64,000 bases of DNA from Streptomyces pactum (GCF_002005225.1 NZ_CP019724.1:4667501-4731500), one strand, 5' to 3'. Shown: positions 17,629 through 27,729, numbered from the stretch's first letter. A program made the numbers and translations. The notes: a model not told the origin generated them from the sequence alone.

Positions 17629-18627
17629 ATGGACACCTTCGCTCTGGTCGTGACCATCGGGGTCGCGCTCTTCTTCACGTACACCAACGGCTTCCACGAC
17701 TCGGCGAACGCGATCGCGACGTCGGTGTCGACGCGTGCGCTGACGCCTCGGGCGGCGCTCGCGATGGCCGCCGTCATGAACCTCGCCGGCGCGTTCATGG
17801 GCTCCGGGGTCGCCAAGACCGTCAGTGAGGGGGTGATCCAGACCCCCGAGGGTTCGAAGGGGATGGGGATCCTCTTCGCGGCGCTCGTGGGTGCCATCGT
17901 CTGGAACCTCATCACCTGGTACTTCGGCCTGCCCTCGTCGTCCTCGCACGCGTTGTTCGGCGGCATGGTGGGTGCGGCTCTGGCCGGGAGTACGACCGTG
18001 TACTGGGACGGGGTCGTCGACAAGATCGTCATTCCGATGTTCGTGTCGCCGGTGGTCGGTCTGCTGGCCGGCTACCTGGTCATGACGGCGATCATGTGGA
18101 TCTTCCGCCGGGCCAACCCGCACAAGGCGAAGCGCGGTTTCCGGATCGCGCAGACGGTGTCGGCGGCGGGCATGGCGCTGGGGCACGGCCTGCAGGACGC
18201 GCAGAAGACGATGGGCATCGTGGTGATGGCGCTGGTCATCGCCGATGTCGAGGATTACGGCGACCCCATCCCGGTGTGGGTGAAGGTCGCCTGTGCGCTG
18301 ATGCTGTCCGCGGGGACGTACGCGGGTGGCTGGCGGATCATGCGGACGCTGGGACGGAAGATCATCGAGCTGGATCCGCCGCAGGGGTTCGCCGCGGAGA
18401 CGACCGGCGCCTCGATCATGTTCGGCTCGGCGTTCCTGTTCCACGCGCCGATCTCGACGACGCACGTCATCACGTCGTCGATCATGGGTGTGGGCGCGAC
18501 GAAGCGGGTGAACGCCGTGCGCTGGGGGGTCGCCCGGAACATCATCATGGGGTGGTTCATCACGATGCCGGCGGCCGCGGTGGTGGCCGCGTGTTCGTTC
18601 TGGGTCGTGAATCTGGCGTTCCTGTAG
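17629..18627 (+). CDS. pitH2: Low-affinity phosphate/metal-phosphate permease (Pit family)
   Basis: A 332-aa inorganic phosphate transporter of the PiT family, driven by cation symport. Duplicated family signatures are visible: YTNGFHDSANAIATSVSTRA near the N-terminus and AMALGHGLQDAQKTMGIVVM in the second half, plus GLPSSSSHALFGGMVGAA and APISTTHVITSSIMGVG. About ten transmembrane helices. It is translated 7 nt after the DUF47 gene and converges on pstB across a strong hairpin. By position it is SCO4138, named pitH2 in S. coelicolor, which PhoP controls; I saw no clear PHO box directly upstream here. Confidence 0.92.
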   Translation: MDTFALVVTIGVALFFTYTNGFHDSANAIATSVSTRALTPRAALAMAAVMNLAGAFMGSGVAKTVSEGVIQTPEGSKGMGILFAALVGAIVWNLITWYFGLPSSSSHALFGGMVGAALAGSTTVYWDGVVDKIVIPMFVSPVVGLLAGYLVMTAIMWIFRRANPHKAKRGFRIAQTVSAAGMALGHGLQDAQKTMGIVVMALVIADVEDYGDPIPVWVKVACALMLSAGTYAGGWRIMRTLGRKIIELDPPQGFAAETTGASIMFGSAFLFHAPISTTHVITSSIMGVGATKRVNAVRWGVARNIIMGWFITMPAAAVVAACSFWVVNLAFL

Positions 18628-18736
18628 CGGGACCCGGCGCGGGTGCGGGGTGGGTGCGGTGACGTGGTGCGCGGCCCGGCGCCGGTGGGGTGCCCGGGGC
18701 GCGACCGCCCGCGGACGCCGCGCGACCGCCCGCGGA

Positions 18737-18812
18737 TGTGCGGGCGACTGCCTGCGGTTGTGCGGGCGACTGCCTGCGGTTGTGCGGGCGACTGCCTGCG
18801 GTTGTGCGGGCA
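18737..18812. repeat. 22-bp tandem repeat, 3.5 copies, in the pit/pst spacer
   Basis: tgtgcgggcgactgcctgcg plus gt, copies at 18737, 18759 and 18781 and a partial copy at 18803-18812. It lies in the spacer between converging pit and pstB. No function visible; each copy can form a small hairpin. Confidence 0.9.
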
Positions 18813-18819
18813 AAGCGAT

Positions 18820-18850
18820 GGGCCCGCCCCCGGTTGCCGGGGGCGGGCCC
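18820..18850. terminator. Bidirectional terminator between pit and pstB
   Basis: 14-bp perfect stem (gggcccgcccccgg / ccgggggcgggccc) with a 3-nt loop, lying between the converging ends of pit and the pst operon. No long U run, as is usual in Streptomyces. Confidence 0.85.
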
Positions 18851-18906
18851 TTGTGCTCCTCGCGGTGGCACCGCCATGCAGCACCGCGAGGGGATCGGGT
18901 CCGGGC

Positions 18907-19683
18907 CTAGCCGAAGCGGCCCGAGATGTAGTCCTCCGTGGCCTGGACCGACGGGTTGGAGAAGATGCGCTCCGTCTCGTCGATCTCGATCAGCTTGCCG
19001 GGCTGGCCGACCGCCGCCAGGTTGAAGAACGCCGTACGGTCCGAGACCCGCGCCGCCTGCTGCATGTTGTGCGTCACGATGACGATCGTGAAGCGCTCCT
19101 TCAGCTCGCCGATCAGGTCCTCGATCGCGAGGGTGGAGATCGGGTCCAGGGCGGAGCAGGGCTCGTCCATGAGCAGGACGTTCGGCTCGACCGCGATCGC
19201 ACGGGCGATGCACAGGCGCTGCTGCTGGCCGCCGGAGAGGCCGGAGCCCGGCTTGTTCAGGCGGTCCTTCACCTCGTTCCAGAGGTTGGCGCCGCGCAGG
19301 GACTTCTCGACGACGTCGTCCAGCTCCGACTTCTTGAACTTGCCGTTGAGCTTCAGACCGGCCGCGACGTTGTCGTACACCGACATGGTCGGGAACGGGT
19401 TCGGCCGCTGGAAGACCATGCCGACCTCGCGCCGCACGGCCACCGGGTCGATGCCCGCGCCGTAGAGGTTCTCGTCGTCGAGCATGACCTTGCCCTCGAC
19501 CCGGCCGCCCGGCGTGACCTCGTGCATGCGGTTGAGCGTGCGCAGGAACGTGGACTTGCCGCAGCCGGAGGGGCCGATGAAGGCCGTCACGGAGCGGGGC
19601 TCGACGGTCATCGAGATGTCCTCGATGGCCAGGAAGGAGCTGTAGTAGGCGTTGAGGCCGCTGACATCTATGCGCTTGGCCAT
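18907..19683 (-). CDS. pstB: Phosphate ABC transporter ATP-binding protein PstB
   Basis: A 258-aa cytoplasmic ATPase that energises high-affinity phosphate import by PstSCA. Walker A is GPSGCGKST (residues 37-45), the ABC signature LSGGQQQR, Walker [14 protein letters not shown] and the H-loop [13 protein letters not shown] are all intact. The ATG at 19683 is chosen: gaaag aag lies 11 nt upstream, whereas the in-frame GTG at 19692 would be only 2 nt from it. It follows pstA by 54 nt and is the last gene of the operon. Length is normal for the family. Confidence 0.97.
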   Translation of the reverse strand: MAKRIDVSGLNAYYSSFLAIEDISMTVEPRSVTAFIGPSGCGKSTFLRTLNRMHEVTPGGRVEGKVMLDDENLYGAGIDPVAVRREVGMVFQRPNPFPTMSVYDNVAAGLKLNGKFKKSELDDVVEKSLRGANLWNEVKDRLNKPGSGLSGGQQQRLCIARAIAVEPNVLLMDEPCSALDPISTLAIEDLIGELKERFTIVIVTHNMQQAARVSDRTAFFNLAAVGQPGKLIEIDETERIFSNPSVQATEDYISGRFG

Positions 19684-19737
19684 GGGTATCACTGCTTCTT
19701 TCGGTCCGAGTCGCTGACTGTTCTTGCGTCGGTCGCG

Positions 19738-20802
19738 TCAGCGACCCGTCTTCGGGGCCTTCCAGCGGGCGATGCCGCGGGCCACCAGGTTGAGGATCAT
19801 GATGAAGGCGATGAGCGTCAGGGCCGCCGCCCACGCGCGGTCGTAGGCCGCGCCGTAGCCGCCGCTGTTGGAGTACTGCAGATAGATGTACATCGGCAGC
19901 GATTCCTGGGCGTCCTGGAACGGGTTGGCGTTGATGAAGTCCGTGCCCCAGACCAGCAGCAGCACGGGGGCCGTCTCGCCGGTGATGCGGGCGACGGCCA
20001 GCATGACGCCGGTGGTGATGCCGCCGATCGACGTCGGCAGGACCACCTTCAGGATCGTGCGCCACTTCGGCACGCCGAGCGCCAGGGACGCCTCACGCAG
20101 CTCGTTGGGGACGAGCTTGAGCATCTCCTCGGTGGAGCGGACGACCACCGGGATCATCAGGATCGCCAGGGCGAGCGAGCCGGCGAAGCCGGACGGGCCC
20201 ATGTCCAGCATCAGGATCCAGGTACTGAGGATGAACAGACCGGCGACGATCGACGGGATGCCCGTCATGACGTCGACGAAGAAGGTGACCGCCTTGGCGA
20301 GCTTGCCGCGGCCGTACTCGACCAGGTAGATCGCGGTCAGCACACCGACCGGCACGGAGATCACCGCGGCGATGCCGACCTGCTCCAGGGTGCCGAGGAT
20401 GGCGTGGTAGATGCCGCCGCCGGGCTCGGCGTCGGCGACCACGCCCATCGAGTGGGTGAGGAAGTAACCGTCGAGGACCTTCACACCGCGCTTGACCGTC
20501 GCCCAGATCAGGGACGCCAGCGGGATGACGGCCACGATGAACGCGACCCACACCATGCTGGTCGCCACCCGGTCCTTGGCCTGCCGCCCGCCCTCGACGC
20601 GCGCCGAGATGGCGTAGGTGCCCAGGACGAAGAGGACCGCGGCGATCAGGGCCCACTGGATACTGCTGCTCAGGCCGGCCGCGGCGCTGATGCCCAGGCC
20701 GGCCGCGACGGAGCCGGCGGCGACCGCCCAGAGGAACCACTTGGGCAGCGTGGCGCCGCGCAGGGAGCTGCCGCTCTTGGGGGTAAGGGTTGCGTTGCTC
20801 AT
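19738..20802 (-). CDS. pstA: Phosphate ABC transporter permease PstA
   Basis: A 354-aa inner-membrane permease forming the channel with PstC. Six or more transmembrane helices; the EAA-type loop that contacts PstB is visible as ELREASLALGVPKWRTILKVVLP. The family segment GVLTAIYLVEYGRG and GIPSIVAGLF is also present. It carries about 60 extra N-terminal residues with two added hydrophobic segments, common in actinobacterial PstA. The ATG overlaps the pstC stop by 4 nt, so translation is coupled. Confidence 0.96.
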   Translation of the reverse strand: MSNATLTPKSGSSLRGATLPKWFLWAVAAGSVAAGLGISAAAGLSSSIQWALIAAVLFVLGTYAISARVEGGRQAKDRVATSMVWVAFIVAVIPLASLIWATVKRGVKVLDGYFLTHSMGVVADAEPGGGIYHAILGTLEQVGIAAVISVPVGVLTAIYLVEYGRGKLAKAVTFFVDVMTGIPSIVAGLFILSTWILMLDMGPSGFAGSLALAILMIPVVVRSTEEMLKLVPNELREASLALGVPKWRTILKVVLPTSIGGITTGVMLAVARITGETAPVLLLVWGTDFINANPFQDAQESLPMYIYLQYSNSGGYGAAYDRAWAAALTLIAFIMILNLVARGIARWKAPKTGR

Positions 20803-21812
20803 GCGTTGGCCCCCGAGTACTCCTTGCGGCGACCGATGATCATCCGGGCCGCACCGTTGACCAGCAGGGTGATGACGAAGAGGACGAGACCGGAGGCGAT
20901 CAGCGCGTCACGGCCCATCACGGTCGCCTCGTTGAACTTGCTGGCGATGTTCTGGGCGAAGGTGCCGCCGCCCGTGTCGAGCAGGCTGAGGTTGATCTCG
21001 AAGCTCGAGGAGAGCACCATCGCCACGGCCATCGTCTCGCCGAGCGCGCGGCCGAGTCCGAGCATCGAGGCGGAGATGACGCCGGAGCGGCCGAAGGGCA
21101 GCACCGAGATCCGGATGACCTCCCAGCGCGTGGCGCCGAGGGCCAGGGCGGCTTCCTCGTGCATGCGCGGGACCTGCCGGAAGACCTCACGGCTGACGTT
21201 GGTGATGATCGGCAGGATCATGATCGCGAGCAGGATGCCCACGGTGAACAGCGAGCGCGGCGCGCCCTGGTTCCACTCGAAGACGCCGGTCCAGCCGAGG
21301 TACTCGTCCAGCCAGCCGAAGAGCCCCTCCATGTGCGGCACGAGGACGAGCGCGCCCCACAGGCCGTAGACGATCGAGGGCACGGCGGCGAGCAGGTCGA
21401 TCACGTACCCGATCGCTCCGCCCAGCTTGCGCGGCGCGTAGTGCGTGATGAACAGGGCGATGCCGACTGCGATCGGGACCGCGACGGCCATGGCGATGAC
21501 CGACGACACGACGGTGCCGAAGGCCAGGACCGCGATGCCGAACTCCGGCGGCATGCCGGTGGGGTTCCACTCGAGGGTGGTGAAGAAGTTGGCCTCGTTC
21601 TTGCTGATCGCGATCGAGGCGCGGTAGGTCAGGAAGGCCGCGATGGCGGCCATGATGACCAGCACGAAGATGCCGGAACCGCGGGAGAGCCCGAGGAAGA
21701 TCCGGTCGCCGGGGCGGGTGGCGCCGCGTGCGGCGCGGCTGGTCCCGGTTCCGGGGGGCTGGTGCGGTACGGGGGCTGGTGCGGGCTTTTGGGGATCAGT
21801 GGTTATGTCCAT
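20799..21812 (-). CDS. pstC: Phosphate ABC transporter permease PstC
   Basis: A 337-aa inner-membrane permease, partner of PstA. The N-terminus is a soluble Pro-rich stretch of about 45 residues, followed by six transmembrane helices. Family motifs include LLAAVPSIVYGLWG and the EAA loop MHEEAALALGATRWEVIRIS. It overlaps pstA by 4 nt and follows pstS by 130 nt, in which a GC-rich hairpin lies, so pstS can be made in excess over the permeases. Confidence 0.96.
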   Translation of the reverse strand: MDITTDPQKPAPAPVPHQPPGTGTSRAARGATRPGDRIFLGLSRGSGIFVLVIMAAIAAFLTYRASIAISKNEANFFTTLEWNPTGMPPEFGIAVLAFGTVVSSVIAMAVAVPIAVGIALFITHYAPRKLGGAIGYVIDLLAAVPSIVYGLWGALVLVPHMEGLFGWLDEYLGWTGVFEWNQGAPRSLFTVGILLAIMILPIITNVSREVFRQVPRMHEEAALALGATRWEVIRISVLPFGRSGVISASMLGLGRALGETMAVAMVLSSSFEINLSLLDTGGGTFAQNIASKFNEATVMGRDALIASGLVLFVITLLVNGAARMIIGRRKEYSGANA

Positions 21813-21901
21813 CGGGTTCTCCGGTCTGCGGAGCCGTCGTAAGCGGCGGCTCGGGCGGAGCCGCTCCGTGTCGGGGGCTCCTGGCGGCGGTGCACCGGAC
21901 G

Positions 21902-21937
21902 GTGCGGCCCGGCCTCCGCGGGGAGACCGGACCGCAC
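21902..21937 (-). terminator. Hairpin between pstS and pstC, possible attenuator
   Basis: gtgcggcccgg (21902-21912) pairs with ccggaccgcac (21927-21937) with one G-U pair on the transcript. It lies directly downstream of the pstS stop and upstream of pstC. No U run. It probably stabilises pstS mRNA or ends part of the transcripts, giving excess binding protein; this is inferred from position. Confidence 0.55.
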
Positions 21938-21942
21938 TCGGG

Positions 21943-23070
21943 TCAGCTCAGGCCCGAGATGGTCTCGCGGACCTTGGTGATGATCTCGGTGGGCATCGGG
22001 GCGTAGCCGGCTTCCTTCAGCAGGCCCTGGCCGTCCTCCGAGGCGATGTAGTTCAGGAAGGACTTGGCGGCGGGCAGGCTCTCGGCCTTGTTGCCCTTGT
22101 CGCAGACGATCTCGTAGGTGACGAGGACCAGCGGGTAGGCACCGTCGGCGGTCGGCGTGTAGTCCAGCTCCAGCGCGAGGTCCTTGCCGGTGCCGACGAC
22201 CTTGGCGGCGCCGATGGCCGCGGTGGCGTTCTCGACGGTGGCCTTGACCGGCTCGGCGGCCTCGGTCTTGATGTCGACGGTCTTCATGCCGTCCTTGGCG
22301 TACGACAGCTCGAAGTACGAGATGGCGCCCGACGTCTGCTTCACCTGCTGGGCGAGGCCGGAGGAGCCCTGCGCGGACTGGCCGCCGTCGGCCTCCCAGG
22401 ACTTGCCGCCCTCGTACTTCCAGTCGCTCGGCGCGGCTTCCTTCAGGTACTTGGTGAAGTTGTCCGTGGTGCCGGACTCGTCCGAGCGGTGGAAGGCCTG
22501 GATCTTCAGGTCGGGCAGCTTGGCCTCGGGGTTGAGCTTGGCGATCGCCGCGTCGTTCCAGTTGGTGATCTTGCTGTCGAAGATCTTGGCGAGCGTCGGA
22601 GCGTCCAGGACGAGCGAGTCGACGCCGGGGACGTTGAAGCCCACGGCGATCGGGCCGCCGACCATCGGCAGGTCGATGGCCTGGCCGTCCTTGCAGACTT
22701 CCTTGGACTTCTCGATCTCGTCGGGCTTCAGCGCCGAGTCCGAGCCGGCGAAGGCGGTCTGGCCCTGGAGGAACGCGGTGATGCCCGCACCGGAGCCGGT
22801 CGGGTTGTAGTTGAGCTGTACGTCCCGGCAGGCGGAGACGTACTGCTTGACCCAGGCGTCGATGGCGTTCTTCTGGGCGGAGGAGCCGGAGGCCTGGAGC
22901 TGGCCCTTGGCGTCGTCGCACTTGATGTTGCTGTTGGCGGTGGCGCCGGCGTCACCGCCGGTGCCGTTGCCGCCGGTGTCGTCGGAGCCGCACGCCGTGA
23001 GGGCCAGGGCGCCGGAGACGGCGAGAGCACCGAGAGCGAGGGCCCGCCGGTTCATGCGCTGAAGCTTCAC
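21943..23070 (-). CDS. pstS: Phosphate-binding lipoprotein PstS
   Basis: A 375-aa phosphate-binding lipoprotein, first gene of the pst operon. The signal peptide MKLQRMNRRALALGALAVSG ends in the lipobox LTAC, giving a diacylated Cys exposed outside the membrane. The mature protein has the PstS signatures QASGSSAQKNAIDAWVKQY, NYNPTGSGAGITAFLQGQTA (phosphate-loop) and FHRSDESGTTDNFTKYL. GTG start with AAGGA 10 nt upstream. A PHO box lies 178-199 bp upstream, so PhoP-dependent induction in phosphate starvation is expected, as shown for this gene in S. coelicolor and S. lividans. Confidence 0.97.
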   Translation of the reverse strand: MKLQRMNRRALALGALAVSGALALTACGSDDTGGNGTGGDAGATANSNIKCDDAKGQLQASGSSAQKNAIDAWVKQYVSACRDVQLNYNPTGSGAGITAFLQGQTAFAGSDSALKPDEIEKSKEVCKDGQAIDLPMVGGPIAVGFNVPGVDSLVLDAPTLAKIFDSKITNWNDAAIAKLNPEAKLPDLKIQAFHRSDESGTTDNFTKYLKEAAPSDWKYEGGKSWEADGGQSAQGSSGLAQQVKQTSGAISYFELSYAKDGMKTVDIKTEAAEPVKATVENATAAIGAAKVVGTGKDLALELDYTPTADGAYPLVLVTYEIVCDKGNKAESLPAAKSFLNYIASEDGQGLLKEAGYAPMPTEIITKVRETISGLS

Positions 23071-23247
23071 TTGAGGGAGTTCCTTCCAGGAGCCGCCGTC
23101 CTGAATCCGGCGGCGTGCGAGGAGTGGCGTTGAGGACGATCAAGACGATCGAGACGATCAAGACCGGGTGATGCGGACGCGCTTTCGGGATGCGCCCCGT
23201 ATCGGGTAAGGCCGAAACTAGGCAGAACAGGTGAAGCCGCCGAAGGG

Positions 23248-23269
23248 CGTAAATGAACGCGGGGTGAAC
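23248..23269 (-). promoter_or_regulatory. PHO box upstream of pstS
   Basis: On the minus strand, GTTCACCCCGC and GTTCATTTACG are two 11-bp direct repeats; both share GTTCA and the pyrimidine triplet of the Streptomyces PhoP consensus. It sits 178 bp upstream of the pstS start codon. Confidence 0.88.
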
Positions 23270-23307
23270 CCCTGTGGACGGTGCGGTGAGGTCACGGAAC
23301 GCTCACG

Positions 23308-23754
23308 TCAAGGACACGGAGTGGTCCCGGGCGGGCGCGTCGCCAGCAGGGCGTCGACGAGGGTCCGGTCGTGCGGCTGAGTGAGGCGGGCGCGGGCCGC
23401 CGCGGGCTCCAGCCACAGGATGCGGTCTACCTCGTCGGACGGGGTGAAGGCGCCGGTGGTGGCCGCCGCCGACCAGTACCGGACCTCCTTGGGGCGGCCG
23501 TCCGCGAGGTAGCGCACGGTGGGCAGCTCGGCGCCCGGTGCGGCGGCGTACCCCGTCTCCTCGGCGACTTCGCGCAGGGCGCCCGCGAGCGGGTCCTCGC
23601 CGCGCTTGAGCTTGCCCTTCGGGTGCGACCAGTCGTCGTACTTCGGGCGGTGGACGAGGCAGAGCTCCAGGCGCGGGGAGGGGCGCCCGGGGACGGGGCG
23701 CCACAGGACGCAGCCTGCCGCGCGGACGGTGATGGTGTCCTCGGCGGGGCTCAC
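23308..23754 (-). CDS. Nudix hydrolase (MutT type)
   Basis: A 148-aa Nudix protein that hydrolyses a nucleoside diphosphate linked to another group, or a dinucleoside polyphosphate. The Nudix box is complete: GKLKRGEDPLAGALREVAEETGY fits GX5EX7REUXEEXGU. The preceding PKYDDWSHPKGK is typical of the MutT1/Ap4A-type branch found beside polyphosphate genes in actinobacteria; the C-terminal histidine-phosphatase domain of mycobacterial MutT1 is absent. GTG start at 23754 with an AGGAGG about 12 nt upstream. It lies between CHAD (64 bp upstream) and the pstS PHO box, so it shares the phosphate neighbourhood. Substrate unknown. Confidence 0.88.
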   Translation of the reverse strand: MSPAEDTITVRAAGCVLWRPVPGRPSPRLELCLVHRPKYDDWSHPKGKLKRGEDPLAGALREVAEETGYAAAPGAELPTVRYLADGRPKEVRYWSAAATTGAFTPSDEVDRILWLEPAAARARLTQPHDRTLVDALLATRPPGTTPCP

Positions 23755-23818
23755 GGTGTGCTCACGCCTCCTGTCCCGCGGCGGCCCCCGGGACCCTCCC
23801 GGGCTGTCCCGGGCGGCC

Positions 23819-25120
23819 CTACGGCAGCCTGACGGGTTCCTTGCGCCAACTGTGCTGGAACGCGTACCTCGCCGCCTCCACCTCATGCCGCTGGTCGGCG
23901 TGGAGCACGCCGAGCGCGTACGCCGTCGCCGGGGCGATGCGTGGCGTACGGGCGGCCTGGGCCGCGGCCGCGGCGGCCTCCGCGGCGTCGCGGTGGCGGT
24001 TGAGGGCCTCGCCCGCGGCCAGGAGGCGCACGTCCACGCTGTCCTCGGCCTCGCCGGCTTCCGCGCCGGCCAGTACCTCGAGGGCGTAGCGGTGCAGGCG
24101 CAGCAGCAGGCGGACCTGGTGCCACTGGGCGTCCTGGGGGTGGGGCGCCGGGTCCGGGGAGAGGCCGTGGACCAGGGCCTGGGCGTTGTACGGATTCCCC
24201 GCGGTGACCAGGGGCAGGGCGGCCACGGCGTCGGCGAGGCGGTCCTGGGCGGTGGCGGCCAGGGGGCGCAGGTCGGTGGTGGCGGCGGTGGTGCTCCTCA
24301 GCGGGACCTCGCTCGCCAGTAAGGCCACCTTGTCGGCGACGGCGTGGAACCGGCTGCTGCCCAGCGCCTGGAGGGCGGTGGAGTGCGCCCGGGTGCGGGC
24401 CAGGGTGAGCTGGCGGTCGAGCAGCGCGCCCGCCTTGGCCGCGCCCACGGTGAGATTGCCCCGGTCCGGGGACGCCGGGTGGGCGGCGGGCACGCCGACG
24501 GACGCGGAGGCGGGCGAGGAGGCGGATGCGGAGGCGGGTTCGGCGGTGGTGGCCCGGCCCGCCGTCTGCTGTGCCGGGAACGCCGACGAACCGGACAGCC
24601 GGTGCAGGGCCTGGAGCAGGCGCTCCAGGCGGGACGCGTACGCGTGCTCCATCGCCAGCGTGCCGGACAGCCAGGCCAGCTCGGGGCGCATGCCCTCCGC
24701 CCAGTCGGCGTCCAGCAGGGGCTGGAAGGTGTGCAGCGTGCCGCTCAGGCGGCGGGCGGCGCGGCGCAGGGCGCGGACCGCGTCCACCGGCCCCGCGGGC
24801 GGGGGCGCTTTGACCGGGCGGCGCGCCCTGTCCGGGCGGTGCGCTCCGTCCGGACCGCGCGTGCTCTGCGCGCCGGTCGCGCCGGGCGTGCCGTGTGAGC
24901 TGGGTGTGCCGTGTGAGCCGGCCGTGCCGTGTGGGCCGTTCCCGCCGTGTGTGCCTGTTCCCGATTCGCGGTGCAGGCGCAGGGCGCGGAGGAACTCCGT
25001 CGCCTGGGCGCGCAGGTAGGCCGCGAGGGCGTCCGCGTCCGCGGGTGCCGGCGGGCCGGCGGGGGCCGTGACCGTGGCCGTGGCCGCGGGGTCCGTCGGG
25101 TCAAGGTGTCGCTGTGCCAC
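23819..25120 (-). CDS. CHAD-domain protein, polyphosphate-associated
   Basis: A 433-aa protein of the CHAD family, whose helical bundle with conserved His/Arg/Lys residues binds polyphosphate. Typical CHAD features seen are [20 protein letters not shown] near the N-terminal third, [20 protein letters not shown], and a C-terminal half repeating the pattern ([31 protein letters not shown]). The two halves are split by an Ala/Ser-rich insert, and the region from about residue 45 to 95 is a low-complexity Gly/His/Thr stretch ([20 protein letters not shown]). It overlaps ppk by 20 nt, which ties it to polyphosphate synthesis. No triphosphatase (CYTH) domain is fused. Confidence 0.85.
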   Translation of the reverse strand: MAQRHLDPTDPAATATVTAPAGPPAPADADALAAYLRAQATEFLRALRLHRESGTGTHGGNGPHGTAGSHGTPSSHGTPGATGAQSTRGPDGAHRPDRARRPVKAPPPAGPVDAVRALRRAARRLSGTLHTFQPLLDADWAEGMRPELAWLSGTLAMEHAYASRLERLLQALHRLSGSSAFPAQQTAGRATTAEPASASASSPASASVGVPAAHPASPDRGNLTVGAAKAGALLDRQLTLARTRAHSTALQALGSSRFHAVADKVALLASEVPLRSTTAATTDLRPLAATAQDRLADAVAALPLVTAGNPYNAQALVHGLSPDPAPHPQDAQWHQVRLLLRLHRYALEVLAGAEAGEAEDSVDVRLLAAGEALNRHRDAAEAAAAAAQAARTPRIAPATAYALGVLHADQRHEVEAARYAFQHSWRKEPVRLP

Positions 25121-27341
25121 GCCGGCGCCTCCGGGCGTCTATGAGCATCTCCTGGATGTTGCGCAGGGGCTGACCGTCCGAGTCGGTCGCGTGCCGGGTC
25201 CACTCGCCGTCCGAGCCGAGGTGCCAGGAGGCGGTGCCGTCGGACATACCGGTCTCCAGCAGCCGGTTGAGGGCCGCCCGGTGAGCCGGGTCGGTGACCC
25301 GGACCAGGGCCTCTATACGACGGTCGAGATTGCGGTGCATCATGTCGGCGCTGCCGAACCAGACCTCGGGTTCGCCGCCGTTGCCGAAGGCGAAGACGCG
25401 CGAGTGCTCGAGGAAGCGGCCGAGGACGGAGCGGACCCGGATGTTCTCCGACAGGCCCGCCACGCCGGGGCGCAGCGCGCAGATGCCGCGCACCCACACG
25501 TCGACGGGGACGCCGGCCTGGGACGCGCGGTAGCACGCGTCGACCACGGCCTCGTCGACCATCGAGTTGACCTTGATGCGGATGGAGGCGGGGCGGCCGG
25601 CGCGGTGGTGCTGCATCTCCTTGTGGATACGGGAGACCAGGCCGTCGCGCAGCGACTTGGGGGCGACGAGGAGGCGGCGGTAGGTCTCGCGCCGGGAGTA
25701 GCCGGAGAGACGGTTGAACAGGTCGGAGAGGTCCGCGCCGACCTGCGGGTCCGCGGTGAGCAGGCCGAGGTCCTCGTAGAGGCGGGCCGTCTTCGGGTGG
25801 TAGTTGCCGGTGCCGACGTGGCAGTAGCGGCGTAGCGTCTCGCCCTCCTGGCGGACCACCAGGGACAGCTTGCAGTGGGTCTTCAGGCCGACCAGTCCGT
25901 AGACGACGTGGCAGCCGGCCTCCTCCAGCTTGCGGGCCCACTTGATGTTGGCGTGCTCGTCGAAGCGGGCCTTGATCTCGACCAGGACGAGGACCTGCTT
26001 GCCGGACTCGGCCGCGTCGATGAGCGCGTCGACTATCGGTGAGTCGCCGGACGTCCGGTACAGCGTCTGCTTGATCGCGAGGACGTCCGGGTCGGCCGCC
26101 GCCTGCTCCAGGAAGGCCTGGACGGAGGTGGAGAAGGAGTCGTACGGGTGGTGGAGCAGGACGTCCCTGCTGCGGAGCGCGGCGAAGACGTCCGGCGCGG
26201 AGGCCGATTCGACCTCGGCCAGGTCGCGGTGGGTGCCGGCGACGAACTTCGGGTACTTCAGCTCGGGCCGGTCGATGCCGGCGATGCGGAAGAGGCCGGT
26301 GAGGTCGAGGGGGCCGGGCAGCGGGTAGACCTCCGCCTCGCCGATCTTCAGCTCGCGGACGAGGAGGTCCAGGACCTCGCGGTCGACGGACTCCTCGACC
26401 TCGAGGCGGACGGGCGGGCCGAAGCGGCGCCGCATGAGTTCCTTCTCGAGGGCCTGGAGGAGGTTCTCCGTGTCGTCCTCCTCCACCTCGAGGTCCTCGT
26501 TGCGGGTGAGGCGGAAGGCGTGGTGCTCCAGGACCTCCATGCCGGGGAACAGCTCTTCGAGGTGCGCGGCGATGACGTCCTCGATGGGGACGTAGCGGCC
26601 CGGCGAGGCCTCCAGGAAGCGGGAGAGCAGCGGGGGGACCTTGACGCGGGCGAAGTGGCGGTGGCCCGTGACGGGGTTGCGGACGACGACCGCGAGGTTG
26701 AGGGAGAGGCCCGAGATGTACGGGAACGGGTGGGCCGGATCGACCGCGAGGGGGGTGAGGACCGGGAAGATCTGGTGCCGGAAGAGGGTGAAGAGGCGGG
26801 CCTGCTCCTTCTCCGCGAGTTCGTTCCAGCGGACCAGGTGGATGCCCTCCTCGGCGAGGGCGGGGGCGACGTCCTCGTGGAAGCAGGCGGCGTGCCGGGC
26901 CATCAGCTCGCGGGAGCGGGCCCAGATCATCTCCAGCACCTCGCGGGGCTGGAGACCGGAGGCGGAGCGGGTGGCGACGCCGGTCGCGATGCGGCGTTTG
27001 AGACCGGCGACGCGGACCATGAAGAACTCGTCCAGGTTGCCGGCGAAGATCGCGAGGAAGTTGGCACGCTCGAGGAGGGGCGTGTCCGGGTCCTCGGCCA
27101 GTTCGAGGACGCGCTCGTTGAACGCGAGCCAGCTCCGTTCCCGGTCCAGGAAGCGGCCCTGCGGGAGCTGGGCACCGCCGGCCTGGGACTCCTCCGACTC
27201 CTCGTACGCGTCGAGGTCCGCGTCGATGTCGGGTTCCAGGTCGGAGACCGTGGCGGCCACCGTGTGCGGGCGGTGCGCGGCGATGGAGCCCACGGAGGGC
27301 TGCGTGTGCTGGACCTCTGCCTGGGTGTTCGGCTGCCTCAT
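25101..27341 (-). CDS. ppk: Polyphosphate kinase 1
   Basis: A 746-aa polyphosphate kinase that reversibly transfers the gamma phosphate of ATP to polyphosphate; in Streptomyces it also regenerates ATP and its loss raises antibiotic production. The N-terminal domain starts [21 protein letters not shown]; active-site histidines are visible in [19 protein letters not shown] (autophosphorylated His) and [39 protein letters not shown] is another PPK1 signature. GGAAGAA lies about 7 nt before the ATG. The N-terminal 50 residues are acidic and not part of the conserved core. The CHAD gene follows with a 20-nt overlap. By position SCO4145. Confidence 0.96.
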   Translation of the reverse strand: MRQPNTQAEVQHTQPSVGSIAAHRPHTVAATVSDLEPDIDADLDAYEESEESQAGGAQLPQGRFLDRERSWLAFNERVLELAEDPDTPLLERANFLAIFAGNLDEFFMVRVAGLKRRIATGVATRSASGLQPREVLEMIWARSRELMARHAACFHEDVAPALAEEGIHLVRWNELAEKEQARLFTLFRHQIFPVLTPLAVDPAHPFPYISGLSLNLAVVVRNPVTGHRHFARVKVPPLLSRFLEASPGRYVPIEDVIAAHLEELFPGMEVLEHHAFRLTRNEDLEVEEDDTENLLQALEKELMRRRFGPPVRLEVEESVDREVLDLLVRELKIGEAEVYPLPGPLDLTGLFRIAGIDRPELKYPKFVAGTHRDLAEVESASAPDVFAALRSRDVLLHHPYDSFSTSVQAFLEQAAADPDVLAIKQTLYRTSGDSPIVDALIDAAESGKQVLVLVEIKARFDEHANIKWARKLEEAGCHVVYGLVGLKTHCKLSLVVRQEGETLRRYCHVGTGNYHPKTARLYEDLGLLTADPQVGADLSDLFNRLSGYSRRETYRRLLVAPKSLRDGLVSRIHKEMQHHRAGRPASIRIKVNSMVDEAVVDACYRASQAGVPVDVWVRGICALRPGVAGLSENIRVRSVLGRFLEHSRVFAFGNGGEPEVWFGSADMMHRNLDRRIEALVRVTDPAHRAALNRLLETGMSDGTASWHLGSDGEWTRHATDSDGQPLRNIQEMLIDARRRRRGTATP

Positions 27342-27729
27342 GAACCCATTCTTCCGCGCCGCGCGCAGGACAGGCGCGTCGGAAGGCGCGGGATGCTCCG
27401 CTCCTGGTGGCTCTGGCACGGTCGGCTGCATTCGGTGAGCGTCGCAAGGCTGGTTGAATCGATGGTTACGAGGACATGACGTGTGGGATAGCGGCGGGCC
27501 TCCGGCGCCCCCCCGGCTCCCCCCGGCTCCCCCGGCTTCCTCACCCCCGGCTTCTTCACCCCCGGCTCACCCGCCCCGGCCCACGCTTACGCCGGGAGCC
27601 CCGTGCGCGTCGGCCCGCCCCGCCCGCGCACCCCGCCCCCGCACCCCGCAGCGCCGGGCGTCCGTAAGCGTGGAAAATCCCGCCTGCGATCGTGTGAACC
27701 GCTGGGCCCACCTCGTCCGATGAGGAGAC
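27342..27729. other. 388-bp divergent spacer with C-rich degenerate repeats
   Basis: No gene seen. It must contain the ppk promoter (minus) and the promoter of the sigma-factor operon (plus). Between 27506 and 27579 there is a run of ccccggct/cccccggctt variants, about seven copies spaced 8-17 bp. I saw no well-spaced PHO box. Confidence 0.6.

Noticed and set aside
27430..27465. Possible PHO box upstream of ppk (ggtgag and ttgaat motifs)
   Set aside because: The GTTCA-like cores are about 19 bp apart and imperfect, not 11 or 22; PhoP control of ppk is known in Streptomyces but I cannot point to the site here.
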